A DNA stretch of 64,000 nucleotides from Bradyrhizobium sp. NDS-1 (lineage in GTDB: Bacteria; Pseudomonadota; Alphaproteobacteria; Rhizobiales; Xanthobacteraceae): contig NZ_CP136628.1 of NCBI RefSeq assembly GCF_032918005.1, forward strand, positions 6,123,501 through 6,187,500. Reading direction: 5' to 3'. Below, piece after piece: positions 9,129 through 21,399 of this stretch. Numbering within the stretch: position 1 is the stretch's first letter; the number at the start of each line of letters is the position of its first letter. The position numbers and the translations under genes are program-made. The notes under the pieces are model-generated. The model ran no database searches and was not told the origin of the DNA. It was given only the letters and a program-made list of their open reading frames with translations.

Positions 9129-9154
9129 GCTTCGCCGCGGGGGAGCGGCGAAGC
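9129..9154 (-). promoter_or_regulatory. cbbS-cbbX intercistronic stem-loop
   Basis: A perfect 10-bp stem (GCTTCGCCGC 9129-9138 / GCGGCGAAGC 9145-9154) has a 6-nt loop. On the transcribed minus strand it is followed by TCTTTTCTTC. It may act as a partial terminator or as a 3' stabiliser of cbbLS mRNA, so that RubisCO is made in excess over CbbX. The role is inferred; the stem is seen directly. Confidence 0.65.
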
Positions 9155-9206
9155 AGTGGTCCGCCAAGGATACGGAGCAGGGAGAGCTCCGCGCGGAGGA
9201 GAACGG

Positions 9207-9614
9207 TTATTGAGCGGCGTGGGCAGCCGGCTTTCGCATTGTGGTGTAACGGATCGCACGGCCGCCGACTTCCTGCCGCACCAGCTCGAACTCCGCCTCC
9301 TGCGGCGGCCGGTTGACGAGGAAGGAGATCCGCACCGATTCCCAGCCATGGCCGGAATCGAAGCCGCTGATGCGAATGTAGCGATCGCCGTAAACCCTGC
9401 GGCACTCCGCGAGCTCCATCATGACGCCGGCAGCGTCCTGAAGGTCGAACATCGGCAGGCCCCACATCTCCCAATAGGTGTTGCGGGGATGCGGATCGTC
9501 GGTGAACTCGATATTCACCGCCCAGCCCTGGGTCAGGCAATATTGCACCTGCTTGGTGATCTGATCGTCGGTGAGCTCGGGCAGGAACGAGAAGCAGCCT
9601 TGAGTCAGCTTCAT
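9207..9614 (-). CDS. cbbS: RubisCO small subunit, red type
   Basis: This 135-aa subunit pairs with CbbL in the L8S8 enzyme. The start '[16 protein letters not shown]' and the core '[26 protein letters not shown]' are classic. The long C-terminal extension ('[23 protein letters not shown]...') is the beta-hairpin tail seen in form IC/ID small subunits. GGAG lies about 9 nt before the ATG at 9614. The gene begins 11 nt after the cbbL stop. Confidence 0.95.
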   Translation of the reverse strand: MKLTQGCFSFLPELTDDQITKQVQYCLTQGWAVNIEFTDDPHPRNTYWEMWGLPMFDLQDAAGVMMELAECRRVYGDRYIRISGFDSGHGWESVRISFLVNRPPQEAEFELVRQEVGGRAIRYTTMRKPAAHAAQ

Positions 9615-9625
9615 GTCAAATCTCC

Positions 9626-12210
<2,585 letters not shown>

Positions 12211-12222
12211 GAGGAGTCCTCC

Positions 12223-14241
12223 TTATTGTCTCTTGCGGGCGATCGCCCGGCGGGCTGCTTCCGCAATGCTCTGCTGCGTGATGCCGAATTCGCGGTACAG
12301 CACTGGCGCCGGCGCCGAGGCGCCGAAGCCGCGCATGCCGACGAATTCACCCTCAGCGCCGATCCACCGCGCCCAGTCGCCGGGCACGGCCGCCTCGACA
12401 CCAACGCGCGGCGCGGTGCCGAGCACGGTGGCGCGGTAATCGTCCGGCTGTTCCTCGAAGAGGGCAAGGCAAGGCGCGGACACCACGGCCGCACGGATGT
12501 GCTCGGCCGCAAGCAGGCGAGCGGCTTCCAGTGCAATCGAGACTTCCGAGCCGGTTGCGATGAGCGTCACGTCACGGCCGCCGTCCGGCGAGACGACGAG
12601 ATAGGCGCCACGCGCGACACGGTTCTTGCCGCGTGCATCGCTGCGGAAGGTCGGCAGCGCCTGACGCGACAGGCACAGCACGGACGGACGGTCTTCGGAA
12701 TTGAGCGCGCAGTCCCAGGCTTCGAGCGTCTCCACCGCGTCGGCGGGGCGGAACACCAAAAGGTTCGGAATGACGCGCAGCGAAGCGAGATGCTCCACCG
12801 GCTGATGCGTCGGACCATCCTCGCCAAGGCCGATCGAATCGTGGGTCATCACATGGATGACGCGGAGCCGCATCAGGGCCGCAAGACGGATCGCCGGCCG
12901 GCTGTAATCGGAGAAGGCCAGGAAGGTGCCGCCATAGGGGATGAAGCCGCCATGGAGCGCCAGGCCGTTCATCGCGGCAGCCATGCCGTGCTCGCGAATG
13001 CCGTAGTGGATGTAGTCGCCGGAGAACGCCCCGCGCGCGACGGGGACTTGCGCCTTGGCGTGCGTGAGATTCGAATGCGTCAGGTCCGCGGAGCCGCCGA
13101 CGAGGCCCGCAATCGTTCCGGCGATGCCATCGAGCACCTGTTGCGAAGCCTGCCGGGTCGCGAGCTTTGGACGGTCGGATGCGAAGCGTTCGCGCAGCTT
13201 CGCGGCCGCCAGCGCATAGGCAGCCGGCAGGGCAACCGCCTTGCCTTCGACGAACATGTCGCGCTGCTCGGGGGTCGCGCCTTCGTAGCGATCGAGCCAG
13301 GCAAGCCGATCCACCTGCCCGCGCTGTCCGATCATCCGCCACGCCTTCAGGATCGGCATCGGCACCACGAAGGGCTGATAATCCCAACCGAGCGTACGGC
13401 GCGCCGCCGCGGCCTGCTCGGTCCCCAGGGGCGCACCATGGGCTTTCTCCGTGCCCTGTCTATCGGGCGCGCCGTAGCCGATGATGGTTCGGCAGGCGAT
13501 CAGCGACGGTTTTGCGGCCCCCCGCTCTTCCGCGATCGCCTGCGTGATCGCTTCGGGATCGTGTCCATCGATGCTGCGCACCGACCAGCCGGAAGCGGCG
13601 AAGCGCCCGAGCTGGTCGTCGGACGTTGCCAGTGAAGTCGGCCCGTCGATGGAGATCCCGTTGTCGTCGAACAGCACGATCAGACGACCGAGCTGCAGAT
13701 GGCCTGCGAGCGAGATCGCTTCCTGGCTGAGGCCCTCCATCAGGCAGCCATCGCCCGCGATGACATAGGTGAAGTGGTCGACGAGGCTGTCGCCATGCCG
13801 CGCATTGGCCATCCGCTCCGCAAGGGCCATGCCGACGGCCGTGGCAATCCCCTGCCCGAGCGGACCGGTCGTGGTCTCCACGCCCGGCGTATGGCCGTAT
13901 TCCGGATGCCCCGGCGTCTTCGAGCCCCATTGCCGGAAGGCCTTGATGTCGTCGAGGCTGACGTCGCCGCCGGTCAGATGCAGCAGCGCATAGAGCAGCA
14001 TCGAGCCATGGCCCGCCGACAGCACGAACCGATCGCGGTCCGGCCAGTTCGGGTGCGCCGAGTCGAATTTCAGGAAACGCGAGAACAACACGGTCGCGAC
14101 ATCGGCCATCCCCATCGGCAGGCCGGGATGGCCCGACTGCGAGGTCTCGATGGCATCGACCGCGAGGAAGCGGACGGCGTTGGCGAGATCATTATGCGTG
14201 ACCGCGTTGAGGTCGGCTTCGGCATGAACCGAGATGTTCAT
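12223..14241 (-). CDS. cbbT: transketolase, Calvin cycle
   Basis: This 672-aa thiamine-diphosphate enzyme moves two-carbon units between sugar phosphates. It begins '[31 protein letters not shown]'. The ThDP motif is 'GDGCLMEG', followed by a pyrimidine-binding domain ('[19 protein letters not shown]') and a C-terminal domain ending near '[15 protein letters not shown]'. All usual sections are present at normal length. It lies 34 nt after cbbP in the same operon. Confidence 0.95.
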   Translation of the reverse strand: MNISVHAEADLNAVTHNDLANAVRFLAVDAIETSQSGHPGLPMGMADVATVLFSRFLKFDSAHPNWPDRDRFVLSAGHGSMLLYALLHLTGGDVSLDDIKAFRQWGSKTPGHPEYGHTPGVETTTGPLGQGIATAVGMALAERMANARHGDSLVDHFTYVIAGDGCLMEGLSQEAISLAGHLQLGRLIVLFDDNGISIDGPTSLATSDDQLGRFAASGWSVRSIDGHDPEAITQAIAEERGAAKPSLIACRTIIGYGAPDRQGTEKAHGAPLGTEQAAAARRTLGWDYQPFVVPMPILKAWRMIGQRGQVDRLAWLDRYEGATPEQRDMFVEGKAVALPAAYALAAAKLRERFASDRPKLATRQASQQVLDGIAGTIAGLVGGSADLTHSNLTHAKAQVPVARGAFSGDYIHYGIREHGMAAAMNGLALHGGFIPYGGTFLAFSDYSRPAIRLAALMRLRVIHVMTHDSIGLGEDGPTHQPVEHLASLRVIPNLLVFRPADAVETLEAWDCALNSEDRPSVLCLSRQALPTFRSDARGKNRVARGAYLVVSPDGGRDVTLIATGSEVSIALEAARLLAAEHIRAAVVSAPCLALFEEQPDDYRATVLGTAPRVGVEAAVPGDWARWIGAEGEFVGMRGFGASAPAPVLYREFGITQQSIAEAARRAIARKRQ

Positions 14242-14275
14242 CGGATCCTCCCATTGATGTCGTTGTTGCAGATCA

Positions 14276-15151
14276 TCACTTCATGCTCCGCTTGCGCTCG
14301 ATGAGCTGCATGATCAGCGGCGTCAGGATCAGCTGCATCGCGAGATCGAGTTTCGCGCCGGGGCAGACGATCGAATTCGCGCGCGACATCCAGCTTTGCG
14401 GCAGCATCGAGAGCAGATAGGGGAAATCGATGCCGCGCGGGTTCTTGAAGCGGATCACCACCATCGATTCGTCCGGCGTCGGGATCCAGCGCGCGACGAA
14501 CGGATTGGAGGTGTCCACCGTCGGCACGCGCTGGAAATTGATGTCGGTCTCGGTGAATTGCGGGCAGATGTAGTGGATGTAGTCGGGCATCCGCCGCAGG
14601 ATGGTGTCGGTGACCGCCTCGGTCGAATAGCCGCGCGCGCTGCGATCGCGGTGCAGCTTCTGGATCCATTCCAGATTGATGACAGGAACGACGCCGATCT
14701 TCAGGTCGGCATAGCGCGCGACATTGACCTTGTCGGTGACGACGGCGCCGTGCAGGCCTTCGTAGAACAGCAGGTCGGAGTTCTCCGGCAGCTTCTCCCA
14801 ATCGGTGAAGGTTCCGGGCGCCGCGCCATGCAATGCGGCTTCCTCGGCATCATGCACGTAGTGCCGCGTGGTCGCCGTGCCGGTCTCGCCATAATCGCGG
14901 AAGGCGCGCTCCAGTTCCTCGAACAGATTGGTCTCGGGGCTGAAATGGCTGAAAAGCTTGTTGCCGCGATCGGCCTCCTTTGCCATCTGCGCGCGCATCT
15001 CGGCGCGGTCGTAGCGATGGAAGGCATCACCCTCGATGTACGCGGCGTTGACCTTCTCGCGGAAAAATATCTGCTCGAACGTCTTCTTCACCGAGGTGGT
15101 GCCGGCGCCGGAGGAGCCGGTGATGGAGATGATCGGATGCTTCCTGGACAT
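14276..15151 (-). CDS. cbbP: phosphoribulokinase
   Basis: This 291-aa enzyme makes ribulose-1,5-bisphosphate from ribulose-5-phosphate with ATP, the step that supplies RubisCO. The P-loop 'GSSGAGTT' lies at residues 12-19. The body '[16 protein letters not shown]' and 'YHFSP'-like '[14 protein letters not shown]' match the proteobacterial, octameric class. It lies 12 nt after cbbF, so co-translation is likely. Confidence 0.96.
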   Translation of the reverse strand: MSRKHPIISITGSSGAGTTSVKKTFEQIFFREKVNAAYIEGDAFHRYDRAEMRAQMAKEADRGNKLFSHFSPETNLFEELERAFRDYGETGTATTRHYVHDAEEAALHGAAPGTFTDWEKLPENSDLLFYEGLHGAVVTDKVNVARYADLKIGVVPVINLEWIQKLHRDRSARGYSTEAVTDTILRRMPDYIHYICPQFTETDINFQRVPTVDTSNPFVARWIPTPDESMVVIRFKNPRGIDFPYLLSMLPQSWMSRANSIVCPGAKLDLAMQLILTPLIMQLIERKRSMK

Positions 15152-15163
15152 GGGACGCCTCGC

Positions 15164-16201
15164 TCAGAGCCGGAAGAATCCGCGCCGCGCGAACAGCGGC
15201 GCGGAGACGCTGGCGACCAGCAGCGGATCGCAATGCAGCTCCTCGACGCGGCGCACCTCGTTGCTCGAGCCCATGATCAGCGGCACGCGCTGATGCAGGC
15301 TCTGCGCCGAAAGGTCGAGGATACGCTCGCGTCCCGTGGTGGCGGAGCCGCCGGCCTGCTCGATAATCATGGCCATCGGGTGCGCCTCGTAAGTCAGGCG
15401 CAGGCGGCCGTCGCCGTAGCCGGGGCGCGCGTCCGCGGGATACAGGAAGACGCCACCGCGGGTGAGGATGCGGTAGGCCTCGGCGACCAGCGAGCCGACC
15501 CAGCGCATGTTGAAATCGTGATTGGCGGGCCCTTCGACGCCGGCGAGGCACTCGTCGACGAAGGCGCGCACCGGCGAATCCCAATGCCGGCGGTTCGACG
15601 CGTTGATCGCGAACTCCTCGCTGGCCTCGGCGATCTGCACGCCGGCGCGCGCGAGGCGGAAGCAGCCCGCCTTGCGGTCGAGCGTGAAGATATCGACGCC
15701 CTCGCCGAGCGTCAGCACCAGCGAGGTCTGCGGGCCGTAGGTGACGAAGCCCGCCGCAAGCTGCGCCGAGCCGCGCTGATGGAAGGCGAGCGCGAGGTCG
15801 TCCGGGGCGGGCAGGATCGAGAAGATCGTGCCGACCGTCATGTTGATGTCGATGTTGGAGGAGCCGTCGAGCGGATCGACCGCGATGCAGATCTTTGCCC
15901 CGGGATCGCCGATCTGGGCCTCGCGCATCTCTTCCGAGGCGAGCGCCGCGACCGGCACCTTGCCGAGGCAGCGGCGCAGGATCGCATCGGCCTGGACGTC
16001 GAGGTCGCGCTGGAGGTCGCCGTCGCTGTTGCGCCCCGTCGTCAGGCCGGAGGCGTCCGCGAGATCTCCGGTGGCGATGAGGTCGGCGATCTCGATGGCT
16101 GCCGCTGCAATGGCATCGACGACGGCGGCCACTGCGAGCGCGTGAGGAGCGGTCTCTGAATACCGTTGAAGGTGGTCGTCCAGCCTGAGTTGCCCGGTCA
16201 T
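15164..16201 (-). CDS. cbbF: fructose-1,6-bisphosphatase class I
   Basis: This 345-aa phosphatase hydrolyses fructose-1,6-bisphosphate (often also sedoheptulose-1,7-bisphosphate in CBB operons). The metal site '[10 protein letters not shown]' lies at 109-118, with an upstream 'ALASEEM' acid pair and the substrate loop '[16 protein letters not shown]'. It is the first gene of the cbb operon, divergent from cbbR with a 121-bp shared control region. Confidence 0.95.
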   Translation of the reverse strand: MTGQLRLDDHLQRYSETAPHALAVAAVVDAIAAAAIEIADLIATGDLADASGLTTGRNSDGDLQRDLDVQADAILRRCLGKVPVAALASEEMREAQIGDPGAKICIAVDPLDGSSNIDINMTVGTIFSILPAPDDLALAFHQRGSAQLAAGFVTYGPQTSLVLTLGEGVDIFTLDRKAGCFRLARAGVQIAEASEEFAINASNRRHWDSPVRAFVDECLAGVEGPANHDFNMRWVGSLVAEAYRILTRGGVFLYPADARPGYGDGRLRLTYEAHPMAMIIEQAGGSATTGRERILDLSAQSLHQRVPLIMGSSNEVRRVEELHCDPLLVASVSAPLFARRGFFRL

Positions 16202-16322
16202 CTGCGTCCATCCCCTTTGCCGGCGCCGCAGCCTTTTCCTCCCCTCTGGAGGCAGGTCGCGATCGGTCTCGGCATTCAGGAGATTGACAGGGGCATCTTA
16301 ATAAGGAAAATTTCTATTCATA
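16202..16322. promoter_or_regulatory. cbbR-cbbF divergent control region
   Basis: The 121 bp between divergent cbbF and cbbR is GC-rich except for an AT-rich block at 16296-16322 (CTTAATAAGGAAAATTTCTA and on). A similar AT-rich block (AAAGAATTTTCTTATAATGG, 16331-16350) recurs just inside cbbR. Both are built of TTA/TAA half-sites like those bound by LysR-type CbbR. This position is where CbbR normally binds to control the operon and itself. The exact operator cannot be fixed from sequence alone. Confidence 0.55.
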
Positions 16323-17300
16323 ATGAGCCTCAAAGAATTTTCTTATAATGGTCCCAGCCATGCGGCGACCCAGCTCCGGCATCTGACGATCCGGCAGTTG
16401 CGCTCGCTTGCGGCGCTCTCGGCCAAAGGCAGCGTGACGGCGGCGTCCGGCCATCTCGGGCTGACCCAGCCGGCCGTGACCCAGCAGCTCCGCCAGCTCC
16501 AGGACCTCGCCGGCCTGCCGCTGGTGCAGCGGACCGGCGACGGCATGCTGCTGACGGAGGCGGGCAAGGAGGTGCTGACGCTGGCCGAGCGGGTCGAGGC
16601 TGCGATCATGGACTGCCAGGGCGCGCTCGACCTGCTGGCGGGGCGGACCGGCGGCAGCGTGCATCTCGGCGCGGTCTCGACCGCGAAATATTTCGTGCCG
16701 CATGCGATCGCAGCGTTCTCCAAGCGCTACCCCAAGATCGAGATCAAGCTGACCATCGGCAACCGCGAGGAGATTCGCGAGGCCATGCACGGCTACGACC
16801 TCGATTTCGCGGTGATGGGTCGGCCACCGGCCGACGTCACGGTCGACGTCCGCCAGCTCGGGCGCAATCCGCACATCATCGTCGCGCGCAAGGGGCACTG
16901 GCTGGCGAAGGATTCCGGCCTCAACCTGACCGATCTCGTGCACGAGACCTTCCTCACCCGCGAACCCGGCTCCGGGACGCGAACGCTGATGGAGGGCATG
17001 TTCCAGAGGTCCGATCTCGAGCCGATCATCGGCATGGAGATGAGCAGCAACGAGACCATCAAGCAGGCCGTCATCGCCGGGCTCGGCATCGCCTTCATCT
17101 CGGCCCACACGGTGGCGCATGAGCTCACCGAGGGCCGGCTCGTCGTGCTCGACGTCGCGGGCCTGCCGATCGTGCGGCAATGGTACGTGATCCGCCGCAG
17201 CGACAAGGTGCTGCTGCCGCCGGCGCAGGCAATGTTCGATTTTCTGGGCTCGGAGGGGTCGAACTATCTGCCCGAGCTGCCCGAACTCGGCGGACGATGA
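16323..17300 (+). CDS. cbbR: LysR-type transcriptional regulator of the cbb operon
   Basis: This 325-aa protein has an N-terminal winged helix-turn-helix (about 20-80, 'GSVTAASGHLGLTQPAVTQQLRQLQ') and a periplasmic-binding-like effector domain (about 110-315). CbbR proteins sense metabolites such as RuBP, ATP or NADPH and activate cbb genes; the divergent position supports this. The helix-turn-helix starts some 10 residues later than usual. No other in-frame start exists between the ATG at 16323 and the domain, so the 22-residue leader is kept. Confidence 0.92.
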   Translation: MSLKEFSYNGPSHAATQLRHLTIRQLRSLAALSAKGSVTAASGHLGLTQPAVTQQLRQLQDLAGLPLVQRTGDGMLLTEAGKEVLTLAERVEAAIMDCQGALDLLAGRTGGSVHLGAVSTAKYFVPHAIAAFSKRYPKIEIKLTIGNREEIREAMHGYDLDFAVMGRPPADVTVDVRQLGRNPHIIVARKGHWLAKDSGLNLTDLVHETFLTREPGSGTRTLMEGMFQRSDLEPIIGMEMSSNETIKQAVIAGLGIAFISAHTVAHELTEGRLVVLDVAGLPIVRQWYVIRRSDKVLLPPAQAMFDFLGSEGSNYLPELPELGGR

Positions 17301-17311
17301 TCCGCCGGCGC

Positions 17312-17404
17312 TCAGCTCATCAGCTTCATGGCGATGGTCGCCGCCAGAATCAGAATGATCTGGAGCAGACGCTCGGTCGTGAAGATGCGGTTGAACGTGG
17401 TCAT
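17312..17404 (-). CDS. 30-aa single-membrane-span microprotein (candidate)
   Basis: This short frame runs from ATG 17402-17404 to TGA 17312-17314. It encodes 'MTTFNRIFTTERLLQ', then a hydrophobic helix 'IILILAATIAMKLMS'. The amphipathic start plus one span looks like many bacterial membrane microproteins. A GGGG stretch lies about 7 nt upstream. It is convergent with cbbR, 11 nt apart. Confidence is limited by the small size. Confidence 0.4.
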   Translation of the reverse strand: MTTFNRIFTTERLLQIILILAATIAMKLMS

Positions 17405-17530
17405 CGCTTGCCCCGGCCGGCGTGAAGGAGATTCCGATCGGCCCGTTGCTAGCACAGGCGGGCCGCGAGACAACTCCGTAATTGCCACGGGGCCCGCCTG
17501 CCGCCGGCGCTCTGCGAGGGGACCGCAACG

Positions 17531-18427
17531 TCATTCCCGCCCCGACAGACGATCCATCCACCACGCGAGGCCGCGTGCGGCGCCCTCCTCGAATCCCACG
17601 AGCGGCAGGCCCGCGGTCACCTCACGGAGGCGGCGGACGTCAGCGGCGAGGATCGGCTCGGCGTCGACCCCCGTGGCGGCGACCGCGCCGAACCTGACCA
17701 GATGGCGTGCTTTCAGCAGAGCTGCGACATGCTCGATCACACTGCGCAGGCTGCGCGCTTCGCCGCTGGCGAGATTGACGAAACCGGTGAGGTCGCTGTC
17801 GAGCACGGCGGCGATCATCTGCGCGAGGTCATCGACATAGACGAAGTCGCGTAGCTGCCCGCCATGTGAACAACCGAAGTTCTGTCCCGCACGCAGGCTG
17901 TGGATCAGCGAGGGGATGAGGCGCGCCTCCGGCTCGTGCGGGCCGAACGGCACGAACACGCGGCCCCAGGCGGCCCCCGCCGCGACATAGGCTTCAGCCG
18001 TAGCGAGCTTGGCTTGTCCGTACAGCGTGGTGGGACGGCATGGTCTGGCGCCCTCCTCACACGGGCCGCTCTGCGGTCCGTATTCGAGGCAGCTTCCGAT
18101 GCCGAGGATGCGGCAGGCGCCGCCGGCCCTCGCACGCGCGAGCAGGTCGATGCTGGCCTCCGCCCAGAGCCGGTTGACGGGATCCTCGCGATAGCGGCCC
18201 GGCCGGGCTTCCCAGGCGAGATGAACCAGGTGGGTCGGGCGGGCTGCGGAGAGCACGTGCCTGCGGCCGGCTTCGGTGAGGAGATCGGCCGCGTGCCACG
18301 TCACGCCTGACGTCACCGATCGAGCCGAGCGCGCGATGCCATGGACCTCGAAGCCGCGAGCAATTAGCGCCGGCAACAGCGCACGGCCGAGGAAGCCGGA
18401 GGCGCCCGTGACCAGGACCCGTTTCAT
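17531..18427 (-). CDS. NAD-dependent epimerase/dehydratase (extended SDR)
   Basis: This 298-aa protein has a Rossmann start 'VLVTGASGFLGRALLPAL' and an active-site 'YGQAK' (Y-x3-K). The C-terminal half has 'RDFVYVDDLAQMI', typical of nucleotide-sugar epimerases and 4-ketoreductases. With the overlapping RmlC-like gene and the nearby C-methyltransferase it may act as the 4-ketoreductase of a deoxysugar pathway. The exact substrate is not deducible. Its ATG overlaps the stop of the upstream RmlC-like gene (ATGA, 18424-18427), so the pair is co-translated. Confidence 0.85.
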   Translation of the reverse strand: MKRVLVTGASGFLGRALLPALIARGFEVHGIARSARSVTSGVTWHAADLLTEAGRRHVLSAARPTHLVHLAWEARPGRYREDPVNRLWAEASIDLLARARAGGACRILGIGSCLEYGPQSGPCEEGARPCRPTTLYGQAKLATAEAYVAAGAAWGRVFVPFGPHEPEARLIPSLIHSLRAGQNFGCSHGGQLRDFVYVDDLAQMIAAVLDSDLTGFVNLASGEARSLRSVIEHVAALLKARHLVRFGAVAATGVDAEPILAADVRRLREVTAGLPLVGFEEGAARGLAWWMDRLSGRE

Positions 18428-18948
18428 GAGAGATACGGCAGCGCGCGGTCGCGCGCGGACAGGATCGGATCAGGCAGCGGCCAGGCAATCGCGAGCGAGG
18501 GATCGTCCCAGCGAATGCCGGAAGCGCCTTGCGCGTCATAGGGCACGTCGATGCAATACATCAGCTCGGTGCCACCCTCGAGCGTCTGGAAGCCGTGCGC
18601 GCATCCGGCGGGAATGAACACGGCATTGTGCCTGTTGGCGGCGAGCTCGACCGAGCACCATTGTCCATAGGTCGGCAGCGACCGGCGCAAATCGATGATC
18701 ACGTCGAAGGCGCGGCCGGCAACGCAGCGCACCAGCTTGGCCTCCGGCCGGCTGGCCTGGTGGTGCAGGCCCCGCAGGGTACCGGCGCGTTCGTTGCGGG
18801 ACAGGCTGTGTTGCGCAAAATGCGTCGGCAGTCCGTGCGCTGCGAACGCCTCGGCGTCGAACAGCCGGGCGAAGAATCCGCGCGCGTCGATCTCTGGCTC
18901 GATCCCGATCTCGACCACGCCTGGCAGAGCCAATGGAGTGAATTTCAT
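18424..18948 (-). CDS. dTDP-4-dehydrorhamnose 3,5-epimerase family protein
   Basis: This 174-aa RmlC-fold cupin epimerises 4-keto-6-deoxy nucleotide sugars. The catalytic His region 'LRGLHHQ', the 'FIPAGCAHGFQTL' strand and the terminal 'IRWDDPSLAIAWP' are all present. The length is normal. No rmlA, rmlB or rmlD partner lies in the window, so the substrate may be a different sugar from rhamnose; family members also make 3- or 5-epimers in branched-sugar routes. It is first of a two-gene operon with the SDR. Confidence 0.88.
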   Translation of the reverse strand: MKFTPLALPGVVEIGIEPEIDARGFFARLFDAEAFAAHGLPTHFAQHSLSRNERAGTLRGLHHQASRPEAKLVRCVAGRAFDVIIDLRRSLPTYGQWCSVELAANRHNAVFIPAGCAHGFQTLEGGTELMYCIDVPYDAQGASGIRWDDPSLAIAWPLPDPILSARDRALPYLS

Positions 18949-19104
18949 CTCAGGCCCCCGCGATCAACGCGCACACCCGCCGTTGCGAACATCCGTTCAC
19001 CAACGCCTTTTGGGTTGCATGATGCGCAGCGTTGTCGGAATTTCCGTGGCTTGTGAGAATTCACTAACAGCCGCGGCACGACGGCACAACCGGACGATCC
19101 ATTC

Positions 19105-20337
19105 ATGGACAGGCATCGATGCCGCTTTTGCGCGCGGGAGCTCGACGAGACCTTCGTCGATCTCGGCCTGTCGCCTCTGGCGAATTCCTATCTGCCGCCG
19201 GAGCGAGCGGATGCGATCGAGCCGGCCTATCCGCTGCATGCCCGCGCGTGCGGAGCCTGCGGGCTGGTCCAGCTTCCGCAATTCGAGCCTGCGGCGAACA
19301 TCTTCGGCCAGTATCTCTACTACTCGTCCTATTCCGAGAGCTGGCTCCGGCATGCGGAGAGCTATGCCGCCGGGATGATCGCCCGCGCGCGGCTCGATGC
19401 CGCATCCGAGGTGATCGAGATCGCGAGCAATGATGGATATCTGCTGCAGTATTTTCAGCGCGCCGGCATCCGCGCGCTCGGCATCGAGCCGGCCGGCGGC
19501 CCGGCGGCGGCTGCCATCGCCAAGGGCATCCCGACCCGGACGAGCTATTTCGGCCGCGACGCCGCCACAGGGCTGCTCGCCGAAGGCCACCGCCCCGCGC
19601 TGATCGTCGCCAACAACGTGCTGCCGCACGTTCCCGATATCAACGATTTCGTCGCGGGCCTGCGCATTCTCCTGCCCGAGACCGGGCGCGCCACGCTGGA
19701 GCTTCCGCATCTGCTGCACCTGATCGAGCAGATTCAGTTCGACACGATCTATCACGAGCATCTGTCGTACTTCTCGCTCGCGACGCTCGAGACGGTCTTT
19801 CGCGCACATGCCTTGCGCGTCTTCGACGTCGAGGAATTGCCGACGCATGGCGGCTCGCTGCGCCTGCACGTCAGCGCCGAAGCCGCGGCTCATGTCCCCA
19901 CGCCGGCGCTCGAGCGATTGCGTCGGCGCGAGGCCGTCGCAGGGCTCGATCGGCCCGCGACTTACGGTGATTTTCAGGCGAAGGTCGCGGCGAAGCGCGA
20001 GACGATCCGCGACTTTCTCGTCGCGGCGCATCGCGCCGGCAAGACGGTGCTGGCCTATGGCGCACCCGCGAAGGGCAACACGCTGCTCAATTATTGCGGC
20101 ATCACGCGCGAGCTGATGGCCTTCACCGTGGACCGGAATCCGCACAAGCAGGGCCTGCTGCTTCCGGGAACGCATCTGCCGATCCGCGATCCCGCCGCCC
20201 TGATCGCTTGCAGACCCGATTACGTCTTCATCCTGCCCTGGAATCTGAAGGACGAGATCATTGCCCAGTTGGCGGAGGTTCGCGCCTGGGGCGGACAATT
20301 CGTGGTGCCCGCGCCCGACCTCACGATCATACCGTGA
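19105..20337 (+). CDS. nucleotide-sugar C-methyltransferase
   Basis: This 410-aa, three-part protein begins with a zinc-binding region ('CRFCARELDE', then 'CGACGLVQLP', four Cys). It is followed by a SAM-dependent core ('VIEIASNDGYLLQYFQ') and a C-terminal 'YGAPAKGNTLLNYCGI' domain. This is the layout of NDP-4-keto-hexose C-methyltransferases such as those that make branched deoxysugars. It is divergent from the RmlC-like and SDR genes, which together suggest a branched-chain sugar module. A 4,6-dehydratase and a nucleotidyltransferase are not seen nearby. Confidence 0.87.
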   Translation: MDRHRCRFCARELDETFVDLGLSPLANSYLPPERADAIEPAYPLHARACGACGLVQLPQFEPAANIFGQYLYYSSYSESWLRHAESYAAGMIARARLDAASEVIEIASNDGYLLQYFQRAGIRALGIEPAGGPAAAAIAKGIPTRTSYFGRDAATGLLAEGHRPALIVANNVLPHVPDINDFVAGLRILLPETGRATLELPHLLHLIEQIQFDTIYHEHLSYFSLATLETVFRAHALRVFDVEELPTHGGSLRLHVSAEAAAHVPTPALERLRRREAVAGLDRPATYGDFQAKVAAKRETIRDFLVAAHRAGKTVLAYGAPAKGNTLLNYCGITRELMAFTVDRNPHKQGLLLPGTHLPIRDPAALIACRPDYVFILPWNLKDEIIAQLAEVRAWGGQFVVPAPDLTIIP

Positions 20338-20351
20338 GCGATGGTTAACGA

Positions 20352-20561
20352 TCAGGCTGCGAGCGGAGCCGCGTAGTCGGCACGCAACGCGAAATAGGCT
20401 TCCAGCTCCGACAGCGCCCGCGCCTCCCAGTCCCTCGCCTGCTCCAGCAGCGACCAGCTCTGACCCGGGCGGAATGCAGCCGTTTGGCGATAGAGCGATG
20501 CGATGCCGCGATAGCGGCGCACGTTCTCCAGGATGGCGTGACCGTTGATCTGGCCGTTCAT
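20352..20561 (-). CDS. small ENVRRYR-motif protein, copy 2 (69 aa)
   Basis: The start at 20561 gives 'MNGQINGHAILENVRRYRG'. The shared core with the 3806-4018 protein is ENVRRYR, AS-L-RQTAA-RP, then W-LLEQA and a helix rich in E and A. No signal peptide or known domain is present. Two copies in one 64-kb window suggest a small family in this genome, but the function is unknown. It is convergent with the C-methyltransferase, 14 nt apart. Confidence 0.68.
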   Translation of the reverse strand: MNGQINGHAILENVRRYRGIASLYRQTAAFRPGQSWSLLEQARDWEARALSELEAYFALRADYAAPLAA

Positions 20562-20699
20562 GTCCGAAAACTCCCTCGTCATTCCCGCGGGAGAAACTGC
20601 GGCCAAATCTTTTTCGAAAAGTTAGCGGCGCGCGGCAAGCATGCGGATGGTTGCCGGACTGTTGCGCGCAGGCAACGCGCGGGGCCGTGCGAGGGCGAT

Positions 20700-21119
20700 C
20701 TATTGCGGATTCGTTGCTGCGCTCTCGCCCGGACGTTTCAGCTCGCCGCGGCCGACGATCCTCATGGTCTCGCGGCAGAGATCGGCAAGGCCGATCAGCA
20801 GCACGGCGAGCAGGCAGAACAGATTGATGGAATCGGTATTCGCGCTGGAGAGCGCGTTGAACTCGAAGAAGGGCGGAATGAACGCCCACCACACCAGTGG
20901 AATGGTAAACAGCGCGGCAAACCCCGCCGCCGGCGTGCCGGCAACGATGCCGAGCACGAAGAGGCCGGGCAGGAACGCGGCGAAATAAAGTTTTGAGCCG
21001 AGCGCAACGCAGACGCCCTGAAGCACAGCGGACACTGCGACAACGACGCATCCGAGCAGAAACGCCTGCCACGACCATGGCCGTACCCGCGGTACGCCAA
21101 ACAGCCCCGCACGCCTCAT
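20700..21119 (-). CDS. DUF4118-like small membrane protein (139 aa)
   Basis: I chose the ATG at 21119 ('MRRAGLFGVPRVRPW'); the longer frame to 21317 runs into repeat DNA. Four hydrophobic segments follow ('AFLLGCVVVAVSAVLQ', 'FLPGLFVLGIVAGTPAAGFAA', 'LVWWAFIPPFF', 'NLFCLLAVLLIGLADL'). The spacing and 'LPGLF...GPxAG...PPFF' flavour match the KdpD-type DUF4118 sensor membrane domain, but there is no kinase part. It may be a stand-alone sensor module or a remnant. Confidence 0.65.
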   Translation of the reverse strand: MRRAGLFGVPRVRPWSWQAFLLGCVVVAVSAVLQGVCVALGSKLYFAAFLPGLFVLGIVAGTPAAGFAALFTIPLVWWAFIPPFFEFNALSSANTDSINLFCLLAVLLIGLADLCRETMRIVGRGELKRPGESAATNPQ

Positions 21120-21234
21120 CAGCCTCCCCCTGCCGCCCGTTGACCGGGCCCCTTGAGACGAAAGTACTACACCCGCAAGCAAATCGCGAGATGGAAATTG
21201 CACCCGGGCGGGATTGGTAAACGACGCGTATCGT

Positions 21235-21395
21235 ACAATGCGAGAGCCCCGGACGCCGACTGGGAGCGCGTGTCCCGGACAAGCTGCAACGCCTCCTGGC
21301 GTCGCGGCGCAGAGCACCGCACCGCACGATGCTTCGCATCGCCGGGGGCGCTGGGCTGCGTCCGGGGCACGAGAGCGGAGTGGGGACCCGCGCTC
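21235..21395. repeat. Bradyrhizobium-type dispersed repeat (family A)
   Basis: This stretch (around CCCGGACAAGCTGCAACGCC and GCACGATGCTTCGCATCG) resembles a GC-rich intergenic repeat common in Bradyrhizobium genomes. It has internal dyads such as GATGCTTCGCATC. The ORFs across it are short and in conflict, so I see no gene. The family assignment rests on memory of similar sequences, not on a search. Confidence 0.45.
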
Positions 21396-21399
21396 TGCA

